The notes under the pieces: generated by a model
The model's database searches: none
What the model saw: only the letters and a program-made list of their open reading frames with translations
Told to the model about the DNA's origin: nothing
Part shown: positions 41,686 through 50,384 of the stretch, one piece after another
Position numbering within the stretch: the stretch's first letter is position 1
Layout: the number at the start of each line of letters is the position of its first letter
Position numbers and translations under genes: made by a program
Source of the DNA: [Actinomadura] parvosata subsp. kistnae
GTDB taxonomy: Bacteria; Actinomycetota; Actinomycetes; Streptosporangiales; Streptosporangiaceae
Assembly (NCBI RefSeq): GCF_900323885.1
Contig: NZ_OOHJ01000018.1
Span: 3,211,001 to 3,275,000 of the forward strand
Length of the DNA stretch: 64,000 nt
Direction of reading: 5' to 3'

Positions 41686-42567
41686 TTACACGCGCTTTGA
41701 ATGCCATTCGACAGTTTTTGTGAGGCCGGTCGCGAGCGAGGTGACCGGCCGCCAGCCGAGCACCCGCGCGGCCGGCTCGATGTCCGAGCGCTGCGTGCGA
41801 TCCAGCGGCCGTGCCGCCACCGCCCCGTAGACCGGGCGGGCGGGCCCGCCGACGATGTCGGCGATCAGGTCCGCGGTGTGCCGGATGGAGACGGGCTCGG
41901 GGGTGCCGATGTCGAGCACGTGCCCGGCCGCCTCGCCGCTCGCCCCCGCCCGGACGAACGCGTCCACGACGTCCTCGACGTAGACCCAGGTGACCAGCCG
42001 GGTGCCGGAGGTCAGCTCGGGCGACTCGCCGCGCAGCAACGACGCCGTCACGTACGGGACCAGCCGGCGCGGGTTCGGCTCGCCGGGGCCGTACACCATG
42101 GCCACCCGCAGCACCGACACCGGGACCTGCCACAGGGCGTGGAACATGCGGGCGTACCCGGTCGCCGCCGCCTTGGCCGCCGCGTACGGCGAGCCGGGCG
42201 CCTGGCCGTCACGCGGCTCCTCCACCGAGCCCGCCAGCACCACGCTGCGCACGCCGGTGCCGGTCACGGCCGTCATGAGGTTCACCGCGGCACCCAGGTT
42301 GGCGGCCAGCGTCGGCGCCACCGTCTCCGGCTCGCGGACCCCGGTGACCTCGCTGGCCAGGTGAAAGACCACCTCGGGCCGGACCCGCTCGACCAGCGCG
42401 GCCGTGGCGGCGGCGTCGCTCAGATCGGCCTGGTGCCAGCCCTCGCCCGCCGGGCTCCTGCGGCTGACGGCGTGCACCTGCGCGCCCAGCTCGGTCAGGC
42501 GCCGGGCCAGCCGCGCCCCGATGAACCCGGTCGCGCCCGTCACCAGGGCCCGCGTCCCCTGCCACAT
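41686..42567 (-). CDS. NAD-dependent epimerase/dehydratase
   Basis: 293 residues, extended SDR. GTRALVTGATGFIGARLARR is the NAD loop, SVVLAGSVEEPRDG carries the Ser region and SPYAAAKAAATGYAR has the YxxxK pair (Tyr-Ala-Ala-Ala-Lys). ATG 42567 (MWQGTRALV) is chosen over a start at 42690 because the latter lies inside the korB terminator region. Likely acts on a nucleotide sugar for the same polysaccharide. A CGTCCGG-GTCGTA-CCGGACG inverted repeat at 42611-42631 lies upstream. Confidence 0.9.
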   Translation of the reverse strand: MWQGTRALVTGATGFIGARLARRLTELGAQVHAVSRRSPAGEGWHQADLSDAAATAALVERVRPEVVFHLASEVTGVREPETVAPTLAANLGAAVNLMTAVTGTGVRSVVLAGSVEEPRDGQAPGSPYAAAKAAATGYARMFHALWQVPVSVLRVAMVYGPGEPNPRRLVPYVTASLLRGESPELTSGTRLVTWVYVEDVVDAFVRAGASGEAAGHVLDIGTPEPVSIRHTADLIADIVGGPARPVYGAVAARPLDRTQRSDIEPAARVLGWRPVTSLATGLTKTVEWHSKRV

Positions 42568-42655
42568 ACGCCCCCGCCTCAGTCGTGTCGATGGGCTGCC
42601 GGTAGGGGATCGTCCGGGTCGTACCGGACGTTTCGCTCCACCGATTCGCTCCACC

Positions 42656-42700
42656 AAAAAGGGATGGCGACGACCAGAGGTCATCGCCATCCCTTTGTTT
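42656..42700 (-). terminator. Rho-independent terminator after korB
   Basis: Arms GGGATGGCGACGACC (42661-42675) and GGTCATCGCCATCCC (42679-42693) form a 15-bp stem with one G-T pair and a 3-base loop. On the minus strand it is followed by a T run (TTTTT at 42660-42656), so it ends korA-korB transcripts just past the korB stop at 42707. Confidence 0.88.
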
Positions 42701-42706
42701 GCGAAA

Positions 42707-43753
42707 TCAGCCGATGCGCCAGGTGTCGCCGCCCATCAGCAGCTCGCTCAGGTCGCCCGGCCCCTTCTGCGCCACGGCCTCGTCGAGCTGCTCGGCCATC
42801 AGCGTCTCGTACGACGGCCGGTCGACGCTGCGGAAGATGCCGATCGGCACGTGCTCGAACGCCGGCTCGTCGAGCCTGCTGAGCGCGAACGCCACCGACG
42901 GGTCGGGGTTGTGCGCGTCGTGCACGAGGATCTGCTCCTCGCTCACGCTGTCGCGGGCCACGACCTCGACGCCGCCGTTCGCGCCGCGCACGACCGCCTT
43001 GGACGCGCTCACGATCGGCTGGCCGTGCTCCAGCCGCAGCGTGATGTCGTCGCGTACCTCGGGGTCCTTGAGCTGTTCGAAGGCGTTGTCGTTGAAGATG
43101 TTGCAGTTCTGGTAGATCTCGACCAGCGACGTGCCGCGGTGGGCGGTGGCCTCGCGCAGCACCGACTGCAGGTGCTTGCGGTCGGAGTCGATGGTGCGGG
43201 CCACGAACGACGCCTCGGCGCCGATGGCCAGCGAGATCGGGTTGAACGGCTTGTCCAGCGAGCCCATCGGCGTCGACTTGGTGATCTTGCCGACCTCGGA
43301 GGTGGGCGAGTACTGGCCCTTCGTCAGACCGTAGATCCTGTTGTTGAACAGCAGGATGTTCAGGTTGACGTTGCGGCGCAGCGCGTGGATCAGGTGGTTG
43401 CCGCCGATCGACAGCGCGTCACCGTCACCCGTGATCACCCACACGCTCAGGTCGGGCCGGCTGGCCGCCAGGCCGGTGGCGATCGCCGGCGCCCGGCCGT
43501 GGATGGAGTGGAAGCCGTAGGTGTTGAGGTAGTACGGGAACCGGGACGAGCAGCCGATGCCGGAGACGAACACGATGTTCTCGCGCTTGAGCCCCAGCTC
43601 GGGCAGGAAGCTCTGCACCGCGGCCAGGATCGCGTAGTCACCGCAGCCGGGGCACCAGCGCACCTCCTGGTCGGACTTGAAGTCCTTCAGGGTCTGCTTG
43701 ACGTCCGTCTTGGGAACGAGCGACAGGCCCTTCCCGTTGACCAGCTCAGTCAC
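42707..43753 (-). CDS. korB: 2-oxoglutarate:ferredoxin oxidoreductase beta subunit
   Basis: 348 residues. The thiamine-diphosphate-binding beta subunit: VRWCPGCGDYAILAAV (Cys pair), VSGIGCSSRFPYY, and VITGDGDALSIGGNHLIHAL then NNRIYGLTKGQYSPTS (the GDG...N TPP/Mg motif). With KorA it oxidatively decarboxylates 2-oxoglutarate to succinyl-CoA and reduces ferredoxin. The start overlaps the korA stop by eight bases, fixing them as an operon. A clear terminator follows. Confidence 0.96.
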   Translation of the reverse strand: MTELVNGKGLSLVPKTDVKQTLKDFKSDQEVRWCPGCGDYAILAAVQSFLPELGLKRENIVFVSGIGCSSRFPYYLNTYGFHSIHGRAPAIATGLAASRPDLSVWVITGDGDALSIGGNHLIHALRRNVNLNILLFNNRIYGLTKGQYSPTSEVGKITKSTPMGSLDKPFNPISLAIGAEASFVARTIDSDRKHLQSVLREATAHRGTSLVEIYQNCNIFNDNAFEQLKDPEVRDDITLRLEHGQPIVSASKAVVRGANGGVEVVARDSVSEEQILVHDAHNPDPSVAFALSRLDEPAFEHVPIGIFRSVDRPSYETLMAEQLDEAVAQKGPGDLSELLMGGDTWRIG

Positions 43754-45590
43754 TGTCGATCACGTCCTGGATGACTCCGGCCAGCTCCTCGGCCTTGAAC
43801 GGGAGCCCGCGCACACGGTTGTAGCTGATGATGTCCACGAGGTACCTGGCCCGCAGCAGCAGGGCGAGCTGGCCGAGGTTGATCTCGGGCAGCAGCACCT
43901 TGTCGTAGCGCTTGAGCACCTCGCCGGTGTTGGCGGGCAGCGGGTTGAGGTGACGCAGGTGGGCCTGGGCGACCTTGCCGCCCGAGCGCCTGATGCGCCG
44001 CGCGGCGGCGGCGATCGGCCCGTACGTCGAGCCCCAGCCGAGCACCAGCACCTTCGCGTCGCCGTCGGGGTCGTCGACCTCAAGGTCGGGGACGTCGATG
44101 CCGGCGATCTTGGCGGCCCGCGTGCGGACCATCAGGTCGTGGTTGTTCGGGTCGTAGGAGATGTTGCCCGTGCCGTCGGCCTTCTCGATGCCGCCGATCC
44201 GGTGCTCCAGACCCGGCGTGCCGGGAATGGCCCACGGGCGGGCCAGCGTCTCGGTGTCGCGCTTGAACGGCAGGAACTCGCCGTCGGCGCCGTTCGGCTC
44301 GGTGGTGAACTCCTGCGAGATGTCCGGCAGCTCGGAGACCTCGGGCAGGCGCCACGGCTCGGAGCCGTTGGCCAGGTAGCCGTCCGACAGCAGCATGACC
44401 GGCGTGCGGTACTTGACCGCGATCCTGGCCGCCTCGACGGCCGCGTCGAAGCAGTCGCTCGGCGACATCGGCGCCACGATCGGCACCGGCGACTCGCCGT
44501 TGCGCCCGAACATCGCCATCAGCAGGTCGGTCTGCTCGGTCTTCGTCGGCATGCCCGTGCTGGGCCCGGCCCGCTGCACGTCCACCACGATCAGCGGCAG
44601 CTCCGTGGTGACCGCGAGGCCGATCGTCTCCGCCTTCAGCGCCACACCCGGGCCGCTGGTCGTCGTCACGCCGAGCGCGCCGCCGAACGCGGCCCCGAGC
44701 GCCGCGCCGACGCCCGCGATCTCGTCCTCCGCCTGGAACGTGCGAATGCCGAACCGCTTGTGCTTGCTCAGCTCGTGCAGGATGTCGCTGGCCGGGGTGA
44801 TCGGGTACGAGCCCAGGAACAGCGGCAGCTTCGACTGCACGGCGGCGGCGATCAATCCGTAGGCCAGCGCCTGGTTGCCGGAGATGTTGCGATAGACACC
44901 GGGAGCCAGCTGCGCGGGCTTGACCTCGTACGAGACCGAGAACGACTCGGTCGTCTCACCGTAGTTCCAGCCCGCCTGGAAGGCCGCGATGTTCGCCTTG
45001 GCCACCTCGGGCTTCTTGGCGAACTTCTGCTCCAGGAACTTGATCGTGTTCTCGATCGGCCGGTGGTAGAGCCACGACAGCAGGCCGAGGGCGAACATGT
45101 TCTTCGAGCGCTCCGCGTCCTTCTTGGACAGGTCGAAGCCCTCCAGCGCCTTGACCGTCAGCGACGTCAGCGGCACCGCGTGCACGCGCCACTCGCTGAG
45201 CGAGTCGTCCTCCAGCGGGTTGGCGGCGTAGCCGACCTTCTGCAGGTTGCGCTTGGTGAACTCGTCGGTGTTGGCGATGATGTCCGCGCCCCTGGGCAGG
45301 TCGCCCAGGTTGGCCTTGAGCGCGGCGGGATTCATGGCCACGAGCACGTTCGGCGCGTCGCCGGGCGTGAGAATGTCGTGGTCGGCGAAGTGCAACTGGA
45401 AACTCGACACGCCGGGCAGGGTGCCTGCGGGCGCGCGGATCTCCGCTGGGAAGTTGGGGAGTGTCGACAGGTCGTTGCCGAACTCCGCAGTGCCGGCCGT
45501 GAAGCGGTCACCGGTCAGCTGCATGCCGTCGCCGGAGTCCCCAGCGAATCTGATGATCACGCGGTCGAGTTGCTGGACCTGCTTCGTCAC
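43746..45590 (-). CDS. korA: 2-oxoglutarate:ferredoxin oxidoreductase alpha subunit
   Basis: 614 residues. A fused gamma-alpha subunit: residues about 10-195 are the gamma domain (IIRFAGDSGDGMQLTGDRF, AMNPAALKANLGDLPRG), and about 215-600 the alpha/pyrimidine and transketolase-C-like domains (NISGNQALAYGLIAAAVQS, SYPITPASDILHELSKHK, TTSGPGVALKAETIGLAVTT). GTG 45590 has GGAGGA at about 45599 and is three bases after the stop of a possible small ORF. It works with KorB at the cytoplasmic side, yielding reduced ferredoxin. Confidence 0.96.
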   Translation of the reverse strand: MTKQVQQLDRVIIRFAGDSGDGMQLTGDRFTAGTAEFGNDLSTLPNFPAEIRAPAGTLPGVSSFQLHFADHDILTPGDAPNVLVAMNPAALKANLGDLPRGADIIANTDEFTKRNLQKVGYAANPLEDDSLSEWRVHAVPLTSLTVKALEGFDLSKKDAERSKNMFALGLLSWLYHRPIENTIKFLEQKFAKKPEVAKANIAAFQAGWNYGETTESFSVSYEVKPAQLAPGVYRNISGNQALAYGLIAAAVQSKLPLFLGSYPITPASDILHELSKHKRFGIRTFQAEDEIAGVGAALGAAFGGALGVTTTSGPGVALKAETIGLAVTTELPLIVVDVQRAGPSTGMPTKTEQTDLLMAMFGRNGESPVPIVAPMSPSDCFDAAVEAARIAVKYRTPVMLLSDGYLANGSEPWRLPEVSELPDISQEFTTEPNGADGEFLPFKRDTETLARPWAIPGTPGLEHRIGGIEKADGTGNISYDPNNHDLMVRTRAAKIAGIDVPDLEVDDPDGDAKVLVLGWGSTYGPIAAAARRIRRSGGKVAQAHLRHLNPLPANTGEVLKRYDKVLLPEINLGQLALLLRARYLVDIISYNRVRGLPFKAEELAGVIQDVIDSD

Positions 45591-45593
45591 AGC

Positions 45594-45743
45594 TCAGTCC
45601 TCCTCGACGCGCCAATGCGCGGTTGCTTCGGGCGCGTTCTCTGTTTCCATGCTAGATCCTCGGAAGGTCACGCGTTTGCATGCCGCGCAAAGCGGGTAAA
45701 CGCGGTCGGAGTCAGTCAGGGTGAGGTGGGAGAACGACGACAC
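45594..45743 (-). CDS. Possible small protein upstream of korA
   Basis: 49 residues from GTG 45743: a hydrophobic-polar start SSFSHLTLTDSDRVYPLC, a Cys-x-x-Cys (LCAACKRVTF) and an acidic tail HWRVEED. The stop is three bases before the korA GTG, and the korA Shine-Dalgarno GGAGGA lies in its last codons, an arrangement of real operons. A shorter start ATG 45650 would remove the Cys pair. Ribosome site for GTG 45743 is weak, so this may be only a leader. Confidence 0.45.
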   Translation of the reverse strand: MSSFSHLTLTDSDRVYPLCAACKRVTFRGSSMETENAPEATAHWRVEED

Positions 45744-45838
45744 AGCCCGGACGCGAGCCTGCAGAGGTCTACATGCAGGCGGGCGAACAGGACGGTTCGG
45801 GTCACGAGCGCCAACTATACGTCCCCCCAACACGTGCG

Positions 45839-47350
45839 CTATGTCAGGGGCTGCTTGCGCGGCAGCTCGTTCCCTGACCTGTAAAGGCGTCCGGCCTGCA
45901 TCCCCATCGAGCCGTACAACTCTGGAACGGTCACGAAGGTGTAACCCTTCCCGCGCAGCCTTTTGAGGATGTCCGGAACCGCATCCACGGTTTCCCGATG
46001 AATGTCGTGCATAAGAATGATCGCACCCGGATGCGCTCCGCGCACGGCCCGGTCCGCGATGTCCTCCACCTTGCCGCCGTTCTGATCCTTCGTGTCCACG
46101 TCCCACGTGACCAGGGCGAACCCCATCTCGCGCGCGACGTTCTGCAGCCGCTGGCTCGTCGCCCCGTACGGCGGCCGCACCAGCGTCGGCGTCTGCCCGA
46201 TGACGGCCGACACCGCGTCCCCCGTCTTGGCCAGCGTGTCGGTGATCCTGCCGCTGGCCTGTTTCGACAGGTCCCTATGGGCCCACGTGTGGTTGCCGAC
46301 GAGGTGGCCCTCCACGCTCATCCGCCGCAGCAGCGCCGGCTGCGCCATGGCGTTGCTGCCCACGGTGAAGAACGTGGCCCGCGCCCGCCCCTCCTTCAGC
46401 AGGTCGAGCAGCCGGCCCGTGTACGGCCCCGGCCCGTCGTCGAACGTCAGCGCCACACACCTGACCTTCCTGCAGTCCACGCTGCCCGCCCGGTTGCTGA
46501 CCGCGTCCGGGCTGGTCGTGGGGGCGAAACGCGGGGTGTCCGCGCTCCTGCCCGCCCGCGTCTCCCGCACGCTGCGCTGCGCCTGCCGGCCCAGCGCCGA
46601 CAGCAGCGGCGCGACCCGGTCGGCCGGGACCGCCACGGCCACCCGGCCCAGCGAGCACGGGCCCATCTGGCAGTCGTCGAACTCCACGACGAGGTCGCCG
46701 CGATGGTTGAACGCCATCGAGTCGAACACGTCGCCCTCGGCCTGGCTCCCCTTCTTTCCGACCGGTTCCCTGCCCTTGAGCAGTTCCCTGCCTTTGACTT
46801 GCTCCCTGCCTTTGAGCTGCTCCCGGACCAGCTCGGCGAGCCGGACGAGCGCGGCCTGCCCGTTCATGAGCCCGGTCGAGCCCGTCGCCCGGCCCGTGCG
46901 CGGGTCGAACCAGAACGTCCGGGTCGAGTTCGCCCAACTGCCGCCCTGGAACTCGCCCGTGCGCAGGCGCACCGCGACCGCCTCCGGGGAGGCGACGGCG
47001 AGTTGCCAGTCGACGTTCAGCTCGGGGCGCGGGCTCACGGGCTCGACATTGCGGTTCCTGGCTCGAAAGTCGCGCAACTGGCGCTCGGCCTGGGCGCGCA
47101 GCTCGCGGTTGAGCGCGGTCGCGCCGGCGAACTCGGGGTAGTCGATGTGCACGTACCTGCTGCCCGAGGAGTCGCCTTCGGTCACGGTCCTGGTGGACAG
47201 GCCGATGACGGTCGCGGGGTCGACGAAGTCGATGGCCGTCGGCTCAGCCGGGACCACGACGTCCCTCTCGGGGGAGGCGGCGGCCAGACCGCACCCTGAG
47301 GCCGAGAGGGCCAGCAGGGCGATTCCGGAGAAGAATCGCGATTTGTGCAT
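45839..47350 (-). CDS. Secreted polysaccharide deacetylase lipoprotein with DUF3298-like domain
   Basis: 503 residues. N-terminal signal peptide with lipobox-like LSASGCGLAAAS. Residues about 35-270 resemble a DUF3298/RsiV-like domain. Residues about 300-480 are NodB/CE4: CVALTFDDGPGPYTGRLLDL, GNHTWAHRDLSKQ (His-x3-His), LVRPPYGATSQRL, WDVDTKDQNGG and IILMHDIHRET. A short repeat LKGREQVKGRELLKGREP lies near 200, from a DNA repeat. It likely deacetylates a cell-wall or capsule polymer outside the membrane. It separates korA from nuoA and is divergent from nuoA (109 bases). Confidence 0.93.
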   Translation of the reverse strand: MHKSRFFSGIALLALSASGCGLAAASPERDVVVPAEPTAIDFVDPATVIGLSTRTVTEGDSSGSRYVHIDYPEFAGATALNRELRAQAERQLRDFRARNRNVEPVSPRPELNVDWQLAVASPEAVAVRLRTGEFQGGSWANSTRTFWFDPRTGRATGSTGLMNGQAALVRLAELVREQLKGREQVKGRELLKGREPVGKKGSQAEGDVFDSMAFNHRGDLVVEFDDCQMGPCSLGRVAVAVPADRVAPLLSALGRQAQRSVRETRAGRSADTPRFAPTTSPDAVSNRAGSVDCRKVRCVALTFDDGPGPYTGRLLDLLKEGRARATFFTVGSNAMAQPALLRRMSVEGHLVGNHTWAHRDLSKQASGRITDTLAKTGDAVSAVIGQTPTLVRPPYGATSQRLQNVAREMGFALVTWDVDTKDQNGGKVEDIADRAVRGAHPGAIILMHDIHRETVDAVPDILKRLRGKGYTFVTVPELYGSMGMQAGRLYRSGNELPRKQPLT

Positions 47351-47459
47351 GCATGTCAGGGTATGGCGTCGATCTTACGATTTACCCCGATTTTGTGTGA
47401 TAGCTCCGGACACTTTGACCGCAGTGGGTACCCGAGCGGGTGCGGGTTACGATCACTTC

Positions 47460-47831
47460 ATGGACGGCTACTTCGGGTCGTACGTGCTCGTCGCCGCGCT
47501 CCTCGCCCTCGGCGTCGCCATCGTGGCCGGCGCCCTGCTCGCCAACCGCCTCCTCCGGCCCACCCGGCCCACCCCCGAGAAGCTCACCACGTACGAGTGC
47601 GGGGTCGACCCCGTGGGGGAGGGCTGGGCGCAGTCGCAGGTGCGCTACTACGTCTTCACCTACCTGTACGTCGTCTTCGCCGTGGACGCCGTCTTCCTCT
47701 TCCCCTGGGCCACCGTCTTCGACGCGCCCGGCTACGGGATGACCACGCTGGTGGAGATGTTCGTCTTCCTGGGCTTCATCGCGCTGGGCATCCTGTACGC
47801 GTGGCGCAAGCGCGTCCTGTCCTGGACGTAG
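47460..47831 (+). CDS. nuoA: NADH-quinone oxidoreductase subunit A
   Basis: 123 residues, three membrane segments (about 5-27, 61-83, 92-112). Motifs LTTYECGVDPVGEGWAQSQV and RYYVFTYLYVVFAVDAVFLF are diagnostic. ATG 47460 (MDGYFGSYVL) is the only start that gives the right length. It is the first gene of the partial nuo set and is divergent from the deacetylase. The next gene in the operon order is displaced by an M48 peptidase and a minisatellite. Confidence 0.94.
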   Translation: MDGYFGSYVLVAALLALGVAIVAGALLANRLLRPTRPTPEKLTTYECGVDPVGEGWAQSQVRYYVFTYLYVVFAVDAVFLFPWATVFDAPGYGMTTLVEMFVFLGFIALGILYAWRKRVLSWT

Positions 47832-47846
47832 ACGCCATGTGAGGCA

Positions 47847-48054
47847 GGCGGCGCGCTTTCGGCGGTGGCGTGCTTTCGGGGGCGGCGTGCTTTCGGCGGT
47901 GGCGCGCTTTCGGCGGTGGCGCGCTTCGGAGGGTGGCGCGCTTTCGGAGGGTGGCGCGCTTCCGACGGGCGGCGTGCTTTGGTGGGCGGCGCGCTTTGCT
48001 GGATGGCGCGCTTTGCTGGGCGGTGCGCTTTCGGCGGGCGGCACGCCGTGGGCC
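47847..48054. repeat. 17-18 bp minisatellite, about 12 copies
   Basis: Units of the type GGCGGTGGCGCGCTTTCG with small changes run from just after nuoA to shortly before the M48 gene. It fills nearly the whole gap between them. No stop-free frame here looks like a protein. Confidence 0.92.
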
Positions 48055-48073
48055 CCGGCTATCTTGCTGTGCC

Positions 48074-49191
48074 ATGTCCTCCCACCCCCCGTCCGGCCCG
48101 CCGTCACAGCCCTTACCGCCCGCCCCGCCCGCTTCCACGGGGCAGGGGCTCGCGATGTCCGCCGGCCTCGCCCGGGTCGCCGTCCACACCCTCGCCCTCC
48201 TGACCCACCTTCTCACCCCCGCCTTCCTCCTCCTCGGCGTCTACCTCCTCACCCGGGGCACCCTCTTCGCCATCCTCCCGGCCCTGGTGGCGCTCGACCT
48301 GGCCTGGCTGTTACGCCCCGCCCCGCCCCGTTCCCGCCGGAGACCCGGCCCCTCACCCGGGAGACGGCCCCGCACCTGTTCGCCCTGCTCGACCGCATCG
48401 GCGCCGAGGTGCACGCCCCGCGCACCGACATCGTCGCCATCAGCGGCGAGGTGAACGCCTCCGCCCACGCGTACGGCTGGCGCCGCCGCCCGGTGATCGA
48501 GATCGGCTACCCGATGTGGCTGATCCTCACCCCGCAGGAGCGGATCGCCCTGCTCGCCCACGAGATGGCCCACTCCTCGAACGGCGACAGCCGCCACGGC
48601 CTCGTCGTGGGCAGCGCGCTCCACTCGCTGGCCGTGCTGATCGACGTGACCCGCTTCGACTGGCGGGAGGGCGACGGTGTGGCCCGGCTCTTCGCCGAGT
48701 GCCTGCTCGCCCTGGTCGGTCTGCCCGTCCGTGGCCTGATGGTGGCGATGGAGCTCCCGCTGCACCGCTCGTCCCAGCGCGCCGAGTACCGCGCCGACGA
48801 GCTGGGCGTCCGGGCGGCGGGCACGTCCGCCATGATCACGCTGCTGGACACCACGACCACGAGGGCGCCGTCCGTGATCAGCTTCCTGGAGACGAGCGCG
48901 CTCACCGCCAAGCCCGAGAACCTGTGGACGGCTCTCGGCGCCGCCGTCGAGGCCGTTCCGGCCGCCGAGCTGGACCGCCGCCGGGAGGCCGCGCGCTCGG
49001 AGGATGTCCGCTGGGACAGCACCCACCCGCCCACGTACCTGCGGATCGAGCGGGTGGCCGCGCTGCCGCACCAGGAGGGACGGGTGCCGGCCGAGGCCGC
49101 AGGCGAGGCGGTCGACCGGGAGCTCGGCGCGGTCGCGCTGCACGTGGCGCAGGCGATCAAGGAGAACGCCCGCTCGGCCCTCTACCACTGA
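48074..49191 (+). pseudogene. M48 family metallopeptidase, one-base frameshift
   Basis: Frame 1 gives a Pro-rich start and two membrane helices (VHTLALLTHLLTPAFLLLGV, then ILPALVALDLAWLLRP). Around 48314-48330 (three GCCCC units) the frame must shift by one: after it comes PAPFPPETRPLTRETAPHLF, VAISGEVNASAHAYGW, LLAHEMAHSSNGDSRHG (HExxH zinc site) and SSQRAEYRADELGVRAAG (EYxAD third ligand). With one added C the product is about 372 residues, normal for an M48/HtpX-like membrane protease. Functional in the real genome if the error is in the sequence. It separates nuoA from nuoB. Confidence 0.85.
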
Positions 49192-49254
49192 CCCTGGGAC
49201 GCCCCGGCTCCGTGATTCCTTTGCCTCCCCTCTGATCCGCGCAAGAATGGCCAT

Positions 49255-49812
49255 ATGGCAGCGACGGATCTCCCGATGCCCACCGTGGGCCCGATCTCAC
49301 GGTTGGCGCCCAAACCCATGCGTTTCGTCCTCAACTGGGGTCGCCGCTACTCGCTGTGGGTGTTCAACTTCGGGCTGGCCTGCTGCGCCATCGAGTTCAT
49401 CGCCGCCTCGACGAGCCGCCACGACTTCATCCGCTTCGGCGTGATCCCGTTCGCGAACGGCCCGAGGCAGGCCGACCTCATGATCGTCTCGGGCACGGTC
49501 ACCGACAAGATGGCCCCGGCCGTCAAGCGCCTCTACGAGCAGATGCCCGACCCCAAGTACGTCATCTCGTTCGGCGCCTGCTCCAACTCCGGCGGCCCGT
49601 ACTGGGACTCGTACTGCGTCACCAACGGGGTCGACCAGATCATCCCGGTCGACGTCTACGTGCCCGGCTGCCCGCCCCGTCCCGAAGCGCTCCTGTACGG
49701 CATCACGAAGCTCCAGGAGAAGATCGCCGGCGAGAAGCTCAGCGACCGCTACGTCTGGTCCCGCTCCCACGCCGACCACCCCGAGGGCCCGGACGAGGAG
49801 CCGCAGCGGTGA
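49255..49812 (+). CDS. nuoB: NADH-quinone oxidoreductase subunit B
   Basis: 185 residues. It holds the N2 [4Fe-4S] cluster ligands: the adjacent pair in FGLACCAIEFIAAS, one Cys in ISFGACSNSGGPYWDS and one in YVPGCPPRPEALLYG. In complex I, N2 passes electrons to quinone at the NuoB-NuoD interface; no nuoD is in this operon. The C-terminus is a short acidic tail. It overlaps nuoC by GTGA. Confidence 0.96.
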   Translation: MAATDLPMPTVGPISRLAPKPMRFVLNWGRRYSLWVFNFGLACCAIEFIAASTSRHDFIRFGVIPFANGPRQADLMIVSGTVTDKMAPAVKRLYEQMPDPKYVISFGACSNSGGPYWDSYCVTNGVDQIIPVDVYVPGCPPRPEALLYGITKLQEKIAGEKLSDRYVWSRSHADHPEGPDEEPQR

Positions 49813-50384
49813 CCGCAAACGACCCCGGTGACGCGCCGGACCTCCGCGCCTCCCTCGCCGAGAGCTTCGGCGACCGCGCCCAGGTCTCCGAGTCCTTCGG
49901 CGACACCACGATCGACGTCGCCCCCGCCGACTGGCTCGCCCTGCTCACCCACGTCCGCGACTCCCTCGGCTTCGCCTTCTTCGACTGGCTGACCGGCGTC
50001 GACGAGCCGCCCGACGTGTTCGCCGTCGTGGCCCACGTCTACAACCCGGCCGCGGGCCGCCGCCTGCTCCTGCGCACCCACGTACCGCGCGACGACCCAC
50101 GCCTCCCCACCGCCGTCGGCGTCTACCGGGGCGCGAACTGGCACGAACGCGAGACGTTCGAGATGTTCGGGGTGATCTTCGACGGGCACCCCAACCTCGT
50201 CCCGCTCCTGCTCCCCGACGGCTTCGAGGGCCACCCGCTGCGCAAGGACTTCATCCTGGCCGCGCGCGTCGCCAAGCCGTGGCCGGGCGCGAAGGAGCCG
50301 GGAGAGTCGGGCCACGGCGCGCCGAGCCGCCGCAAGACCCTTCCGCCAGGAGTTCCAGCCGACTGGGGGCCACCTGATGCTTGA
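49809..50384 (+). CDS. nuoC: NADH-quinone oxidoreductase subunit C
   Basis: 191 residues from GTG 49809 (GTGA overlap with nuoB). The 30-kDa-subunit signature is WHERETFEMFGVIFDGHPNL, then GFEGHPLRKDFILAARVAKP. Peripheral-arm subunit; partner of NuoD. It is not fused to NuoD (the tail GPPDA ends 8 bases into nuoH). Confidence 0.95.
   Translation: MTANDPGDAPDLRASLAESFGDRAQVSESFGDTTIDVAPADWLALLTHVRDSLGFAFFDWLTGVDEPPDVFAVVAHVYNPAAGRRLLLRTHVPRDDPRLPTAVGVYRGANWHERETFEMFGVIFDGHPNLVPLLLPDGFEGHPLRKDFILAARVAKPWPGAKEPGESGHGAPSRRKTLPPGVPADWGPPDA

Noticed and set aside
42611..42631. CGTCCGG-GTCGTA-CCGGACG as a terminator
   Set aside because: Stem of seven with no T run on either strand; it may be a protein-binding site upstream of the epimerase, but nothing supports a terminator.
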